DNA of 32,725 nt from M55B129 sp964506505 (GCA_964506505.1 CAZDKY010000032.1:1-32725); one strand, 5' to 3'; positions 23,230 through 32,260 are shown, numbered from the stretch's first letter. The notes: generated by a model from the sequence alone, not told the origin. A program made the numbers and translations.

Positions 23230-23298
23230 TTGTCACCATTTTTTATCTATGGTAATATATAAATGATTTGGCGCCTGTATTAAGGCGTTTTTATTATT
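23230..23298 (+). promoter_or_regulatory. Trigger factor promoter and leader hairpin
   Basis: TTGTCA (23230-23235) and TAATAT (23253-23258) are exactly 17 bp apart, a good promoter about 110 bp before tig. Right after the expected start, CGCCT (23272-23276) and AGGCG (23283-23287) form a 5-bp stem with a 6-nt loop followed by TTTTTATTATT, a small terminator-like structure inside the leader. Confidence 0.6.
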
Positions 23299-23368
23299 GA
23301 TCTGACAGCCGGACGGGGTTATGCTGGTTGAAGGTTGTATATCTGCATGGTAAAGAGAGGTAATCAAT

Positions 23369-24805
23369 ATGCTGAATCACCTGGAAAATATTAAAAACAA
23401 CAAGGTTAAGCTGGAAATAGAAGTGGCATCGCCGGACGTGGACACTGCTCTGGCCAAGGCCTATCGGAAAGTAGTAAGGCAGATTAATCTGCCCGGTTTC
23501 AGAAAGGGTAAAGTTCCCCGCCGGATTCTTGAAACACGATTTGGACCCGAGGTGCTGCACGAGGAGGCCCTTGAACTGCTTGTGCCTTCCGCTTACGAGG
23601 AAGCGTTGAAAGAGGCGGACATCAGTCCGATTAACCAGCCTGATTTCGAACTGGTCCAGATCGAAGAGGGCAAGCCTCTTCTTTTCAACGCAGTTGTGGA
23701 GGTGATGCCTCCTGTCGAAATAAATGAATATAAGGGTATCAAGGTCGAGCAGACAGAAGCGGTTGTTGACGATATCCAGGTGGAACAGAACCTTTTTATG
23801 CTGCGGGAACAGAGTGCCAGGCTCATTCCGAAAGAAGATGGGACTGCGGAAGAGAAAGATCTGCTGACAATTGATTTCAAAGGTTTTATTGATGGAGAAC
23901 CTTTCGAGGGCGGAGAAGCGGAAAACTATTCCCTGGAACTGGGATCGAAGACTTTTATCAAGGGATTTGAAGAACAGCTCCTTGGTGTTTCTCCCGAAGA
24001 AGAAAGGGAAGTGAGGGTCAAGTTTCCTGATGACTACGGAAAGGAAGAGCTGGCTGGTAAAGAGGCGTTCTTTAAGGTAACAGTCAAACAAATTAAGAAA
24101 AAGCAGCTCCCTGAGCTGGATGACGAGTTTGCCAAAGAGGCAAGCGAATTTGATACTCTCGAGGAAATGAAAGAAGATTTACGGGAGAAACTGCTTAATA
24201 ATGCCCGGGAAGAATCGAAAGAGAGAATGGAAGAAGCATTAATCGGCAAAATAGCTGAAGAGTCAAACGTGGATCTGCCGCAGACCCTGGTTGAACGTCA
24301 ACTGGACAGGTTGATAGGTGAATTTGAAACTTATCTGCGTTATCAGGGCATGAATATGGATCAGTTTCTCAATCTCGCCGGGAAAAAAATTGAAGAAATC
24401 CGCGAAGAAAGGCGAGAAGAAGCGGAAAAAAGAACCAGGATCAACCTGGTGCTTGACGCGATAGCCAAAAAAGAAGGAATTGAAATCGAGGACAGCGAAT
24501 TAGATGACAAGATTGCATCCATCGCCGAGAGCTATAACGACAGTGCGGAGAGGGTGCGGGAAATCATTGATAAACAAGGTCGGCTGCCGGTGATTCGCGA
24601 AGAAATGCGTATTCGCAAGGTAATCGACCTCCTTGTTTCCGAAGCGCAGATCAAGCTGGTTAAGAAGGAAACCGGGAAGCCTGACAAAGAGGATGAGGGG
24701 GAGGATACCCCTGCCAAAGAAAAGCAGGATAGTGATGAAATCGCTATAGATTCAGACGCGGATGCGGAGACGGAAGCTGAAATTGCAGAAAAAGAAAAAA
24801 AATAG
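23369..24805 (+). CDS. tig: Trigger factor
   Basis: A 478-residue ribosome-bound chaperone and prolyl isomerase. The ribosome-binding signature GFRKGKVP is at residues 43-50. The FKBP-type isomerase domain is at about 150-245 (DFKGFIDGEPFEGGEAENY; GSKTFIKGFEEQLLGVSP; EREVRVKFPDDYGKEELAGK). The long helical C-terminal chaperone arms follow. The last 45 residues are a highly charged, acidic low-complexity tail, longer than in most trigger factors (about 430 residues). AGAGAGG precedes the ATG. It leads the tig-clpP-clpX-lon-engB cluster. Confidence 0.97.
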   Translation: MLNHLENIKNNKVKLEIEVASPDVDTALAKAYRKVVRQINLPGFRKGKVPRRILETRFGPEVLHEEALELLVPSAYEEALKEADISPINQPDFELVQIEEGKPLLFNAVVEVMPPVEINEYKGIKVEQTEAVVDDIQVEQNLFMLREQSARLIPKEDGTAEEKDLLTIDFKGFIDGEPFEGGEAENYSLELGSKTFIKGFEEQLLGVSPEEEREVRVKFPDDYGKEELAGKEAFFKVTVKQIKKKQLPELDDEFAKEASEFDTLEEMKEDLREKLLNNAREESKERMEEALIGKIAEESNVDLPQTLVERQLDRLIGEFETYLRYQGMNMDQFLNLAGKKIEEIREERREEAEKRTRINLVLDAIAKKEGIEIEDSELDDKIASIAESYNDSAERVREIIDKQGRLPVIREEMRIRKVIDLLVSEAQIKLVKKETGKPDKEDEGEDTPAKEKQDSDEIAIDSDADAETEAEIAEKEKK

Positions 24806-24867
24806 GTAGTATAATAATATAAGGAAAATAATTTTGTATCAGAAGAGAGAGAGGGAGGTTTTGACCA

Positions 24868-25455
24868 ATGAGTGTATTGGTACCGATGGTTGTGGAACAG
24901 ACCAGCCGTGGGGAAAGAGCTTATGATATTTATTCGCGATTGCTTAAAGATAGAATCGTCTTTATTGGCAGTGCGATCGATGACAATGTGGCAAACCTGG
25001 TTGTGGCCCAGATGTTGTTCCTTGAATCGGAAGATCCCAAAAAAGATATTAACCTTTATATAAATTCACCGGGGGGGTCAGTTTATGCCGGGATGGCCAT
25101 CTACGACACGATGCGCTATGTTAAGCCTTCCATTTCGACAATCTGTGTTGGATTGGCCGCCAGTTTTGGGGCGGTTTTGTTGTCGGCAGGCGAAAAGGGT
25201 AAGCGTTTTGCATTGCCCAATTCCCGCATCATGCTGCACCAACCTGCCGGTGGAGCCCAGGGGCAGGCTGTTGACATTGAGATTCACGCCCGCGAAATCC
25301 TGAAAGTGCGGGAAGCTCTCCAGAATATCCTGGCTGAAAATACTGGTCAATCTGTAGAGACGATTGCCAGAGACACGGATCGCGACTTTTTTATGTCGGC
25401 GGAAGATTCACAGAAGTATGGTTTAATTGACGATATTCTGGTCCACCGAAGCTAA
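24868..25455 (+). CDS. clpP: ATP-dependent Clp protease proteolytic subunit
   Basis: A 195-residue ClpP. The catalytic triad is Ser99 (GLAASFGAVLLSAG), His124 (RIMLHQPAGGAQGQAVDIEI) and Asp173 (DTDRDFFMSAE). INLYINSPGGSVYAGMAIYD is also intact. It forms the two-ring, 14-mer peptidase chamber and degrades proteins fed by ClpX. The residue after the nucleophile is Phe rather than the usual Met. GGGAGG precedes the ATG. clpX follows 25 bp downstream, giving a coupled clpPX unit. Confidence 0.98.
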   Translation: MSVLVPMVVEQTSRGERAYDIYSRLLKDRIVFIGSAIDDNVANLVVAQMLFLESEDPKKDINLYINSPGGSVYAGMAIYDTMRYVKPSISTICVGLAASFGAVLLSAGEKGKRFALPNSRIMLHQPAGGAQGQAVDIEIHAREILKVREALQNILAENTGQSVETIARDTDRDFFMSAEDSQKYGLIDDILVHRS

Positions 25456-25480
25456 CATTGGAAATGAGGTGAACCCCAGT

Positions 25481-26740
25481 ATGTTTAAGTTTAATGAAGA
25501 AAAAGGCCAACTCAAATGTTCCTTTTGCGGTAAATCGCAGGAACAGGTCCGCAAGCTCGTTGCCGGTCCCGGAGTTTATATCTGTGATGAGTGTATCGAG
25601 CTGTGTAATGAAATAATTGAAGAAGAAATCGGCGATGATACCGAACTTGGTTATGTAGAGCTGCCTAAACCTCAGGATATCAAGGAAATACTTGATCAGT
25701 ATGTCATTGGACAGGAGGATGCCAAGAAGAGCCTTTCAGTGGCGGTTTACAATCATTATAAAAGGGTTAATGCCGGTCAGAAACCGGACGATGTGGAGCT
25801 GCAGAAAAGCAATATTGTTCTCATCGGTCCGACAGGGGTGGGGAAAACCTTGCTGGCGCAAACCTTGGCCCGCATACTCAATGTTCCCTTTGCCATTGCT
25901 GATGCCACTTCGCTTACTGAAGCCGGCTATGTCGGCGAAGATGTGGAAAATATTTTGCTCAAGCTGATCCAGGCTGCGGATTATGACTTGGAGAAAGCAG
26001 AAAAAGGGATTATCTATATTGATGAAATTGACAAGATCGCCCGCAAGACCGATAATCCTTCCATTACCAGGGATGTATCGGGAGAAGGGGTCCAGCAGGC
26101 GTTACTAAAAATTCTTGAAGGCACAGTAGCCAGCGTGCCGCCACAGGGCGGACGCAAGCATCCGCATCAGGAATTCATGCAAATCGATACCACTGATATT
26201 TTGTTCATCTGCGGTGGCGCTTTCGACGGTCTGGAAAAGATCATCCAGAACAGGGTCGGCAAAAGGGGAATTGGTTTCGGTGCCGATCTCGTTTCGCGTG
26301 ACGACAGGAATTTGGGAGCAATCCTCAAACAGATCTTGCCTCAGGACCTTCTAAAATATGGCTTGATCCCGGAATTTGTCGGCCGTATTCCAGTCATTGC
26401 CACCCTTGATCCGCTCGACAAGGAAGCCTTTGTGCGCATCCTGAAGGAACCCCGCAATGCCCTGACCAAGCAGTACCAGCGCATCTTTGAACTTGATGGT
26501 GTTGCTCTCGAGTTCAAGGAAAATTCCCTTGAAGCCATTGCCGAGGAAGCAATGAAAAGGGATACCGGAGCGAGAGGATTACGAGCAATCATGGAAGAAA
26601 TCCTGCTCAACGTGATGTTTGAACTGCCCTCGCGGGAAGATATCGGCCGCTGCGTGATTACCAGGGAAGTAGTTCACAATAGTGAGACGCCGATGCTGGT
26701 GACAAAGGATAAAAGGAAGAAAAAAGAAGAGAGTGCCTGA
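25481..26740 (+). CDS. clpX: Clp protease ATP-binding subunit ClpX
   Basis: A 419-residue ClpX from the ATG at 25481 (GAGGTGA 8 nt upstream); an in-frame ATG at 25427 inside clpP is not the likely start. The N-terminal zinc-binding domain has Cys13, Cys16, Cys35 and Cys38 (CSFCGKSQ, CDECIELC). The AAA+ core has Walker A GPTGVGKT at 116-123, Walker B IIYIDEIDKI, the GYVGEDVE pore-1 loop, the RKHPHQEF region and GLIPEFVGRIPV of sensor 2 and the ClpP-binding side. It unfolds tagged substrates and passes them to ClpP. Confidence 0.98.
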   Translation: MFKFNEEKGQLKCSFCGKSQEQVRKLVAGPGVYICDECIELCNEIIEEEIGDDTELGYVELPKPQDIKEILDQYVIGQEDAKKSLSVAVYNHYKRVNAGQKPDDVELQKSNIVLIGPTGVGKTLLAQTLARILNVPFAIADATSLTEAGYVGEDVENILLKLIQAADYDLEKAEKGIIYIDEIDKIARKTDNPSITRDVSGEGVQQALLKILEGTVASVPPQGGRKHPHQEFMQIDTTDILFICGGAFDGLEKIIQNRVGKRGIGFGADLVSRDDRNLGAILKQILPQDLLKYGLIPEFVGRIPVIATLDPLDKEAFVRILKEPRNALTKQYQRIFELDGVALEFKENSLEAIAEEAMKRDTGARGLRAIMEEILLNVMFELPSREDIGRCVITREVVHNSETPMLVTKDKRKKKEESA

Positions 26741-26812
26741 TTGAGGCGAAACGGGTAGCGATAAATTACATATAAGTTGACAAGGATCTGTCTAAGCGGG
26801 AAGCGAATAGGA

Positions 26813-26839
26813 AAATGATAAGCTTCTCGCTTATCATTT
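26813..26839 (+). repeat. 11-bp inverted repeat just before lon
   Basis: AAATGATAAGC (26813-26823) and GCTTATCATTT (26829-26839) are perfect arms with a 5-nt loop (TTCTC). The hairpin ends only a few nt before the GGGGAAGGTGG ribosome-site region of lon (ATG 26864). It lacks a T-run on plus, so a regulatory hairpin or operator is as likely as a terminator after clpX. Confidence 0.6.
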
Positions 26840-26863
26840 AAAGGGGAAGGTGGTTGATAATCT

Positions 26864-29278
26864 ATGCCCAAAAAAACAAAACTGCCGGTCTTGCCCTTAC
26901 GGGGAGTGCTGGTGTTCCCCAATATGGTTTTACATCTTGATGTAGGCAGGCAAAGATCCATTGTCGCCCTGGAAAAAGCGATGATGAAGGAAAACCTGAT
27001 CCTGCTGGTAGCCCAGAAGGATGCAAAAACTGACGAGCCGGCCATTGAAGATCTCTATCCTGTTGGGACAGAGGCAAAGATTAAACAGATGATCAAACTG
27101 CCCGGTGGAACGATCAGGGTTCTCGTTGAAGGTCTGAAGAGGTTGAAACTTACAAAATTGCTTACCGATCAGGATTACTCGGAAGCAGAAGTTAAACCTT
27201 TTAAAAGCAGAAAAAAAAAGACCCCGGAAATCGAAGCCCGGATTCGTAGCATTCTTTATCAGTTTGAGCAGTACACCAAGCTCAACCGCAAGGTGCCGCC
27301 GGAAACTCTGGTCACGGTTTCCGATATTGATGATCCGGGACGTTTTGCCGATATGGTTGCTTCTCATCTAAGTATGAAGCTGGAACAGAAACAGGAGATC
27401 CTGGAAGCAGTTGATCCTGGTGAACGGTTGGAAAAGCTGAGTATAATTTTGAGTCATGAGTTAGAAGTTTTGGAAATTGAGCGTAAGATTAACCTGCGGG
27501 TCCGCAAGCAGATGGAAAAAACCCAGAAAGAATATTATCTGCGCGAGCAGATGAAGGCTATCCAAAAGGAACTGGGTGAAACCGATGAACGGATGGCAGA
27601 AGCGGACGAATACCGTGATAAGATTGCTGAAGCCAAACTGCCGGAAGAGGTCGAAGAAAAGGCGCTTAAAGAAGTGGAACGCCTGGAGAAGATGCCCCCG
27701 GCGGCGGCGGAAGGGACCGTCATTCGCACTTACCTCGACTGGCTTCTGGAATTGCCCTGGTCGGTGGAGACAAAGGACCGCCTTGATCTCGATATGGCGG
27801 AAAAAATTCTTGAAGAAGATCACTATGGTCTTCAGAAGGTCAAAGAAAGGATTATTGAATACCTGGCAGTGCGCCAGCTTGCCGAAAAGCTCAAGGGTCC
27901 CATTCTTTGCCTCATTGGCCCCCCTGGTGTGGGGAAAACTTCCCTGGCCCGTTCCGTGGCCAGGGCTCTGGAAAGAAACTTTGTTCGAATTTCCCTCGGT
28001 GGAGTACGTGATGAAGCGGAGATCCGTGGACACCGCCGTACCTACATCGGGGCTCTGCCGGGGCGAATTATCCAGGGAATGCGGCAGGCCAAATCGAAGA
28101 ATCCGGTTTTTCTCATGGATGAAATTGACAAGATGTCAACCGATTTCAGGGGGGATCCTTCGTCGGCTCTCCTGGAAGTTCTCGATCCCGAGCAAAATAA
28201 CAGTTTCAGTGATCACTACATTGAAGTGCCTTTTGACCTCTCACAGGTGATGTTCATTACTACCGGCAATACTACCTATAATATTCCACGGCCGCTGCTG
28301 GACAGGATGGAACTGATCCACATTCCCGGCTATACCGAGGAAGACAAAAAAGAAATCGCCCGTCAGTACCTCATCCCGAAACAGTTAAAAGAAAACGGTT
28401 TGAGCGGGGGCAATCTTGAGCTGTCTGAAAATGCAGTGAGACGGATCATTCGCGAATATACACGCGAAGCTGGAGTGCGCAATCTTGAGCGCAATATTTC
28501 CGCAATCTGCCGCAAGGTAGCCCGGGAGGTAGTTAAGGAGCGAGGAAAACATGTTAAAATAACCCGTCAGAACCTCCATAAGTATCTGGGTATTCCGCGG
28601 TACCGTTATGGGGCGGCAGAAAAAGAAGATGAAATTGGTGTAGCTACCGGCCTGGCCTGGACTGAAACGGGAGGAGATTTGCTGTCCATCGAAATAACAC
28701 TGATGAAAGGAAAGGGTAAAATGACCCTCACAGGACAGCTAGGCGATGTGATGCAGGAATCGGCCAAGGCAGCGATGAGCTACATCCGGTCGCGGGCCGA
28801 CTCCCTAGGCCTGGCAAAAGATTTTTATGAAAATATTGATATCCACATTCATGTGCCGGAGGGAGCGATTCCCAAGGATGGTCCTTCAGCCGGAATCGCC
28901 ATGGCTACCGCACTGGCTTCTGCTCTGACCAGGACCCCGATTAGAAGGGATGTGACCATGACCGGTGAAATTACTTTGCGTGGTAGAGTCTTACCCATTG
29001 GCGGAGTCAAGGAAAAAATCCTGGCTGCTCACCGTGCCGGTATTAAATATATTCTCATGCCTGCAGAAAACCGCCGCGACCTGAGCGATATTCCGCCCCA
29101 GGTCCGCCGTAAAGTAGAAGTTAAGCTGGTTGAGCATATGGATGAAGTCCTGGAACTGGCCCTGGCCGGGCCAATTGGTCCCGGAGAGGACGATGGAGAA
29201 AAGAAAGGTGAAACAAAAATTAAGCGGGATGATCTGGATGTACGTAATGAAAACCGGGATCCGGCTATCCCTCATTAA
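26864..29278 (+). CDS. lon: ATP-dependent Lon protease (LonA)
   Basis: An 804-residue LonA. The N-terminal substrate domain starts LPVLPLRGVLVFPNMVLHLD. A coiled-coil region lies at about 190-260. The AAA+ domain has Walker A GPPGVGKT at 352-359, Walker B PVFLMDEIDKM and the RGDPSSALLEVLDPEQN region. The protease domain has catalytic Ser675 in PKDGPSAGIAMATAL and Lys718 in GGVKEKILAA. The last 25 residues are a charged tail. Lon degrades damaged and short-lived regulatory proteins. In many Firmicutes lonB lies between clpX and lon; here it is absent and only a 123-bp gap with a hairpin remains. Confidence 0.98.
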   Translation: MPKKTKLPVLPLRGVLVFPNMVLHLDVGRQRSIVALEKAMMKENLILLVAQKDAKTDEPAIEDLYPVGTEAKIKQMIKLPGGTIRVLVEGLKRLKLTKLLTDQDYSEAEVKPFKSRKKKTPEIEARIRSILYQFEQYTKLNRKVPPETLVTVSDIDDPGRFADMVASHLSMKLEQKQEILEAVDPGERLEKLSIILSHELEVLEIERKINLRVRKQMEKTQKEYYLREQMKAIQKELGETDERMAEADEYRDKIAEAKLPEEVEEKALKEVERLEKMPPAAAEGTVIRTYLDWLLELPWSVETKDRLDLDMAEKILEEDHYGLQKVKERIIEYLAVRQLAEKLKGPILCLIGPPGVGKTSLARSVARALERNFVRISLGGVRDEAEIRGHRRTYIGALPGRIIQGMRQAKSKNPVFLMDEIDKMSTDFRGDPSSALLEVLDPEQNNSFSDHYIEVPFDLSQVMFITTGNTTYNIPRPLLDRMELIHIPGYTEEDKKEIARQYLIPKQLKENGLSGGNLELSENAVRRIIREYTREAGVRNLERNISAICRKVAREVVKERGKHVKITRQNLHKYLGIPRYRYGAAEKEDEIGVATGLAWTETGGDLLSIEITLMKGKGKMTLTGQLGDVMQESAKAAMSYIRSRADSLGLAKDFYENIDIHIHVPEGAIPKDGPSAGIAMATALASALTRTPIRRDVTMTGEITLRGRVLPIGGVKEKILAAHRAGIKYILMPAENRRDLSDIPPQVRRKVEVKLVEHMDEVLELALAGPIGPGEDDGEKKGETKIKRDDLDVRNENRDPAIPH

Positions 29279-29322
29279 CAAGCGGACGGCGGTTGGTTCC
29301 AGAGAGAGGAGGTGGTGGGCGA

Positions 29323-29919
29323 GTGTATGTGCGTCAGGCTGAACTTAAAGCTTCAGCATATAAAGTTGATGATTTCCCCGGGTGGGAAAGACCCGAAATA
29401 GCTTTCCTGGGCCGCTCCAACGTGGGGAAATCTTCGCTCCTGAACAAACTGGCAGGCAGGAAAAACCTGGCCCGCACCAGTTCAACCCCCGGGAAAACGC
29501 GGGGTATATATTTTTACCTGATCAATGATAATTTTTCCTTTGTAGATCTGCCCGGTTATGGTTATGCCAAGGTGTCGAAAAAAGAGCGGGAACGCTGGGC
29601 ACCTATCATTGAAGAATATCTTGGCGCCAGAAGCAATTTGTACGGTTGCCTGCACCTCATCGACTGTCGTCATGAGCCAACTGAAGATGATCGACTGATG
29701 GCCCGGTGGCTGCGTATGCACAGTATTCAGCGTGTTACCGTGGCTACGAAAGCGGACAAACTTTCCCGTGGCGCTATGCTCAGGCAGCTGACAGTGATCA
29801 GGAATAAGCTGGAGTTATTTGAAGAAGAACTTATTTTGCCCTTTTCAGCTGCTACAGGCAACGGCCGCGAAGTTTTGTGGCGAGCGATCCAGGCTTTGCT
29901 GCCCTATGGAAAAAGATAA
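29323..29919 (+). CDS. engB: Ribosome biogenesis GTP-binding protein EngB (YsxC/YihA)
   Basis: From GTG 29323 (AGGAGG 10 nt upstream; another GTG at 29329 is possible) the product is 198 residues, the family length. GTPase motifs: G1 GRSNVGKSSLLN, G2 TSSTPGKTRGIYFY, G3 DLPGYGYAKVS and G4 TKADKLSRGA. EngB assists late assembly of the 50S ribosomal subunit. The gene is close behind lon, as in Bacillus. Confidence 0.96.
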   Translation: MYVRQAELKASAYKVDDFPGWERPEIAFLGRSNVGKSSLLNKLAGRKNLARTSSTPGKTRGIYFYLINDNFSFVDLPGYGYAKVSKKERERWAPIIEEYLGARSNLYGCLHLIDCRHEPTEDDRLMARWLRMHSIQRVTVATKADKLSRGAMLRQLTVIRNKLELFEEELILPFSAATGNGREVLWRAIQALLPYGKR

Positions 29920-29964
29920 TCATCCTGCTATACTTCGATAGTTGAAAGATGTGGAGGAATGAAT

Positions 29965-30741
29965 ATGCCGGTTGCAGGAATAGACGTAGGTTCGCTGACG
30001 GCGGAAGTAGTAATCTTGAAAAAAGGGGAAATAATGCAATATGTAATTTTGCCCACTGGTTCAAACAGTAAAACGGCGGCCGAAAGGGCGATGCAGGAAG
30101 CCCTGCAGGCTTCAAACCTGGATCGGGCAGATCTTGACTATATTATTGCTACCGGTTACGGACGCATCAGTATAGATTTTGCCGACAAAAAAGTTACTGA
30201 AATTACCTGTCACGGACGTGGAGCTTATTACTGGAATGTTGATATCAGGACAATTATCGATATTGGTGGCCAGGACAGCAAGGTAATCCGTCTGAATGAT
30301 AGCGGGCGGGTAATAGATTTTGCCATGAATGACAAATGTGCTGCCGGGACTGGCCGTTTCCTCGAAGTGATGGCACAGACCCTCGAAGTGGAACTGGAAG
30401 ATCTGGCTGAGCTCAGTGAAAAGGCGAAGGAGGTAGTGCCAATCAGCAGTATGTGCACCGTTTTTGCCGAATCGGAAGTGGTATCGCTGATTGCCCGGGG
30501 GCTGCCGAGGGAAGACATCGCTCGTGGGCTTCATCGGTCTGTTGCCGACAGAACAGCTGGTTTGGTTCACCGAATTGGCTTGATGGAAAAGGTCATGTTC
30601 ACCGGCGGAGTAGCTAAAAACCGGGCGATGGTCAGGGCTCTTAACGAAAAATTGAAAACGAATTTAATTATTCCTCCGGAACCGCAGATTGCCGGAGCAC
30701 TCGGGGCGGCCATCCTCGCTGCAGAAGAAGCAGACCATTAA
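29965..30741 (+). CDS. Acyl-CoA dehydratase activase (BadF/BcrA/HgdC family)
   Basis: From ATG 29965 (GGAGG 7 nt upstream; the ATG at 29959 is too close to it) the product is 258 residues. The ASKHA ATPase pattern is clear: AGIDVGSLTAEVVI (phosphate 1), TGYGRISIDFADKKVTEITC, DIGGQDSKVI (phosphate 2) and GGVAKNRAMVRALNE (adenosine). The iron-sulfur ligands are the conserved Cys in NDKCAAGTGRFLEVMA and MCTVFAESEVVSLIARG, which bridge a [4Fe-4S] cluster between two subunits. Such activases use ATP to push one low-potential electron into a 2-hydroxyacyl-CoA dehydratase or benzoyl-CoA reductase-like partner. No such partner lies in the window. The ferredoxin at 16752 is a possible electron donor only in a general sense. 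Confidence 0.9.
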   Translation: MPVAGIDVGSLTAEVVILKKGEIMQYVILPTGSNSKTAAERAMQEALQASNLDRADLDYIIATGYGRISIDFADKKVTEITCHGRGAYYWNVDIRTIIDIGGQDSKVIRLNDSGRVIDFAMNDKCAAGTGRFLEVMAQTLEVELEDLAELSEKAKEVVPISSMCTVFAESEVVSLIARGLPREDIARGLHRSVADRTAGLVHRIGLMEKVMFTGGVAKNRAMVRALNEKLKTNLIIPPEPQIAGALGAAILAAEEADH

Positions 30742-30773
30742 AAGTGTGCCAGGGAGACGGAGGAACTGACACA

Positions 30774-31325
30774 TTATTTAAGAATGTGATCGAGCCTGTT
30801 GCGCTGCAGGCTTTTTTTAATGTGGTTGGCTAAAAATAAAGCCAGGACGGCTTTCAGCAGATCAAGAGGGATATAGGGAACGACCCCGATCATCAGCGCC
30901 TGCAGCGGGGTATACCGCATGATCAGGGCAAGCTGCAGGGCTCCAAAAAAATAAATAAACAGCAGTGCGATGGCAATTCCGCCAGCGGCAAGCTGGAAAT
31001 AGGGCCTTGATTTAATTTCCATAATCCGGCCATAGCAATAAACAGCCGGAATGAACCCGATCAGGTAACCGCCTCCCGGCCCGGTAAGCATATGGATGCC
31101 ACCACGGGCAAAGGAAAAAACGGGAGCGCCGGCAGCCCCGAGGAGAAGGTAGGCGATTACCGCAAGCAGCCCTGCTTTTCCTCCCAGCAGGATAGCCGCC
31201 AGGAAAATACCCAGGACCTGGCCGGTAAAAGGAACCGGGCTGAAGGGAAGAGGAATGGATATCTGAGCGAGGATTGTGATTAGGGCGGTGAAGAGGGCAC
31301 AGGTGGTCAGTTTTTTTAGCGGCAA
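30774..31325 (-). CDS. bioY: Biotin transporter substrate-specific subunit BioY
   Basis: A 183-residue membrane protein with about six helices. BioY-type features are ITILAQISIPLPFSPVPFTGQVLGIFLAAILLGGKAG split across the first two helices, AYLLLGAAGAPVFSFARGG, and LTGPGGGYLIGFIPAVY. It is the S-component of an energy-coupling-factor transporter and takes up biotin with a shared EcfAT module elsewhere, or alone. The start is TTG 31325, with AAAGGA about 11 nt upstream. It converges with the activase gene, 32 bp apart, and has its own promoter at 31417-31445. Confidence 0.92.
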   Translation of the reverse strand: MPLKKLTTCALFTALITILAQISIPLPFSPVPFTGQVLGIFLAAILLGGKAGLLAVIAYLLLGAAGAPVFSFARGGIHMLTGPGGGYLIGFIPAVYCYGRIMEIKSRPYFQLAAGGIAIALLFIYFFGALQLALIMRYTPLQALMIGVVPYIPLDLLKAVLALFLANHIKKSLQRNRLDHILK

Positions 31326-31416
31326 AGTAGATTCATCCTTTCATTTTTCTGAATGCAGCCGGTTATATTGTTTTGCATCAATTTTTTACTACCAGCGAGC
31401 AGAATATTTTGATAGA

Positions 31417-31445
31417 ATGATAATCGAGCACTTTACCTTTGTCAA
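31417..31445 (-). promoter_or_regulatory. bioY promoter
   Basis: On the minus strand TTGACA (31440-31445, perfect -35) and TATCAT (31417-31422) are 17 bp apart, about 90 bp before the bioY start. I found no convincing BirA operator near it. Confidence 0.75.
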
Positions 31446-31500
31446 CTGCCAGAGGGAAAAGCGGCAGGGGGGTTGTCGACGCGGAGTGGCATAACGGAGA

Positions 31501-31537
31501 AGAACAAAAAAGTGGCGCAGTTGATATTAACTGCGCC
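31501..31537 (-). terminator. Intrinsic terminator on the minus strand
   Basis: GGCGCAGTT (31514-31522) and AACTGCGCC (31529-31537) are a perfect 9-bp stem with a 6-nt loop. Read on minus it is followed by ACTTTTTTGTTC, a classic terminator. It lies upstream of the bioY promoter and no intact minus-strand gene precedes it, so it may mark a lost gene or a small RNA. Confidence 0.7.
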
Positions 31538-31675
31538 GAGTGATATATATAAAAAGAGGGGGTCAACTCCCTGCTATTATAAAACATGAACATTACAGGA
31601 ATATTACAAAGAGGTTGTTTTTTTATTACAATAGATGCAAAAAATTTGTTTTTTATTTTGGTCGGGGGATTGGAA

Positions 31676-32260
31676 TGGATAAAGCGCTTGATTTTGTCTA
31701 AAATATTCTTCCCAGGTTAGATAAATAAGCTGTCACCTCAGAGATAGTTAAGGCCAATGCTGCAGTCTCGCTCGTCCGTTGCCCTGCTTACCGATGGAGG
31801 AATAATCAAAAAAGTTGTTACTGTTTTTTTGCTGATTGATGACCTGAAAACTCGATCGGGAAGAGCGGGTTTATAAGCGGAAGAGCTTGCCGGTGATGAC
31901 ATGCAGGTGTAACCTGGAAGAGCTTGCCCAGGAGCCGGCTTCACCTATTGAAAAAGGCGGGAGTGCTGGCAGTTGCTGGCGCTGATAAAGAAATCGTTGG
32001 CGCAATAATTGGGGAAAAGCTGAGTAATAAACTGGCTGCCAAAAGGGTGTTTTTCCCCATTCAGGGTCATTGTCAACACAAGGGATATTACCAGGTTGAA
32101 CAAACTTAAGAAACAGCTCGAAGAGGCGGAGCTGTTGAAAAATCGTTATCAGCAAGAACTGAATGAGCTTCGGTAGTATGCCCCGGGAGGTGAAGATATT
32201 GTTGCAGTCAGCATGGCTATGAAGAGGTTGCTTGAAATAGCCGGACCAAATCTGATATAG
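31676..32260 (+). pseudogene. Remnant of a sigma-54-dependent activator and adjoining decayed coding DNA
   Basis: The secure part is 32066-32245. One frame reads VIVNTRDITRLNKLKKQLEE, AELLKNRYQQELNELR, a TAG stop (32174-32176), then GGEDIVAVSMAMKRLLEIA, ending at TAG 32258. This is the PAS-to-AAA+ linker of sigma-54 activators (RDITELN...LKxQLEEAExLxxRYxxEL; DIVAxSxAMxxLLE). The AAA+ and DNA-binding domains are missing. Upstream, broken frames carry gene-like pieces: MDKALDFV, stop, NILPRLDK, stop, AVTSEIVKANAAVSLVR (from 31676), and GVLAVAGADKEIVGAIIGEK (about 31960). The latter joins the linker only by a frameshift. These may be the N-terminal domains of the same protein. Confidence 0.6.

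Noticed and set aside
24868..25455. ClpP active-site change (Phe after the nucleophile Ser instead of Met) as a sign of lost function
   Set aside because: The Ser-His-Asp triad is complete and the position tolerates hydrophobic residues, so the enzyme is probably active.
31738..32155. Two minus-strand frames in the 31.7-32.2 kb region
   Set aside because: The plus strand carries recognisable protein remnants there; the minus frames have no motifs or ribosome sites.
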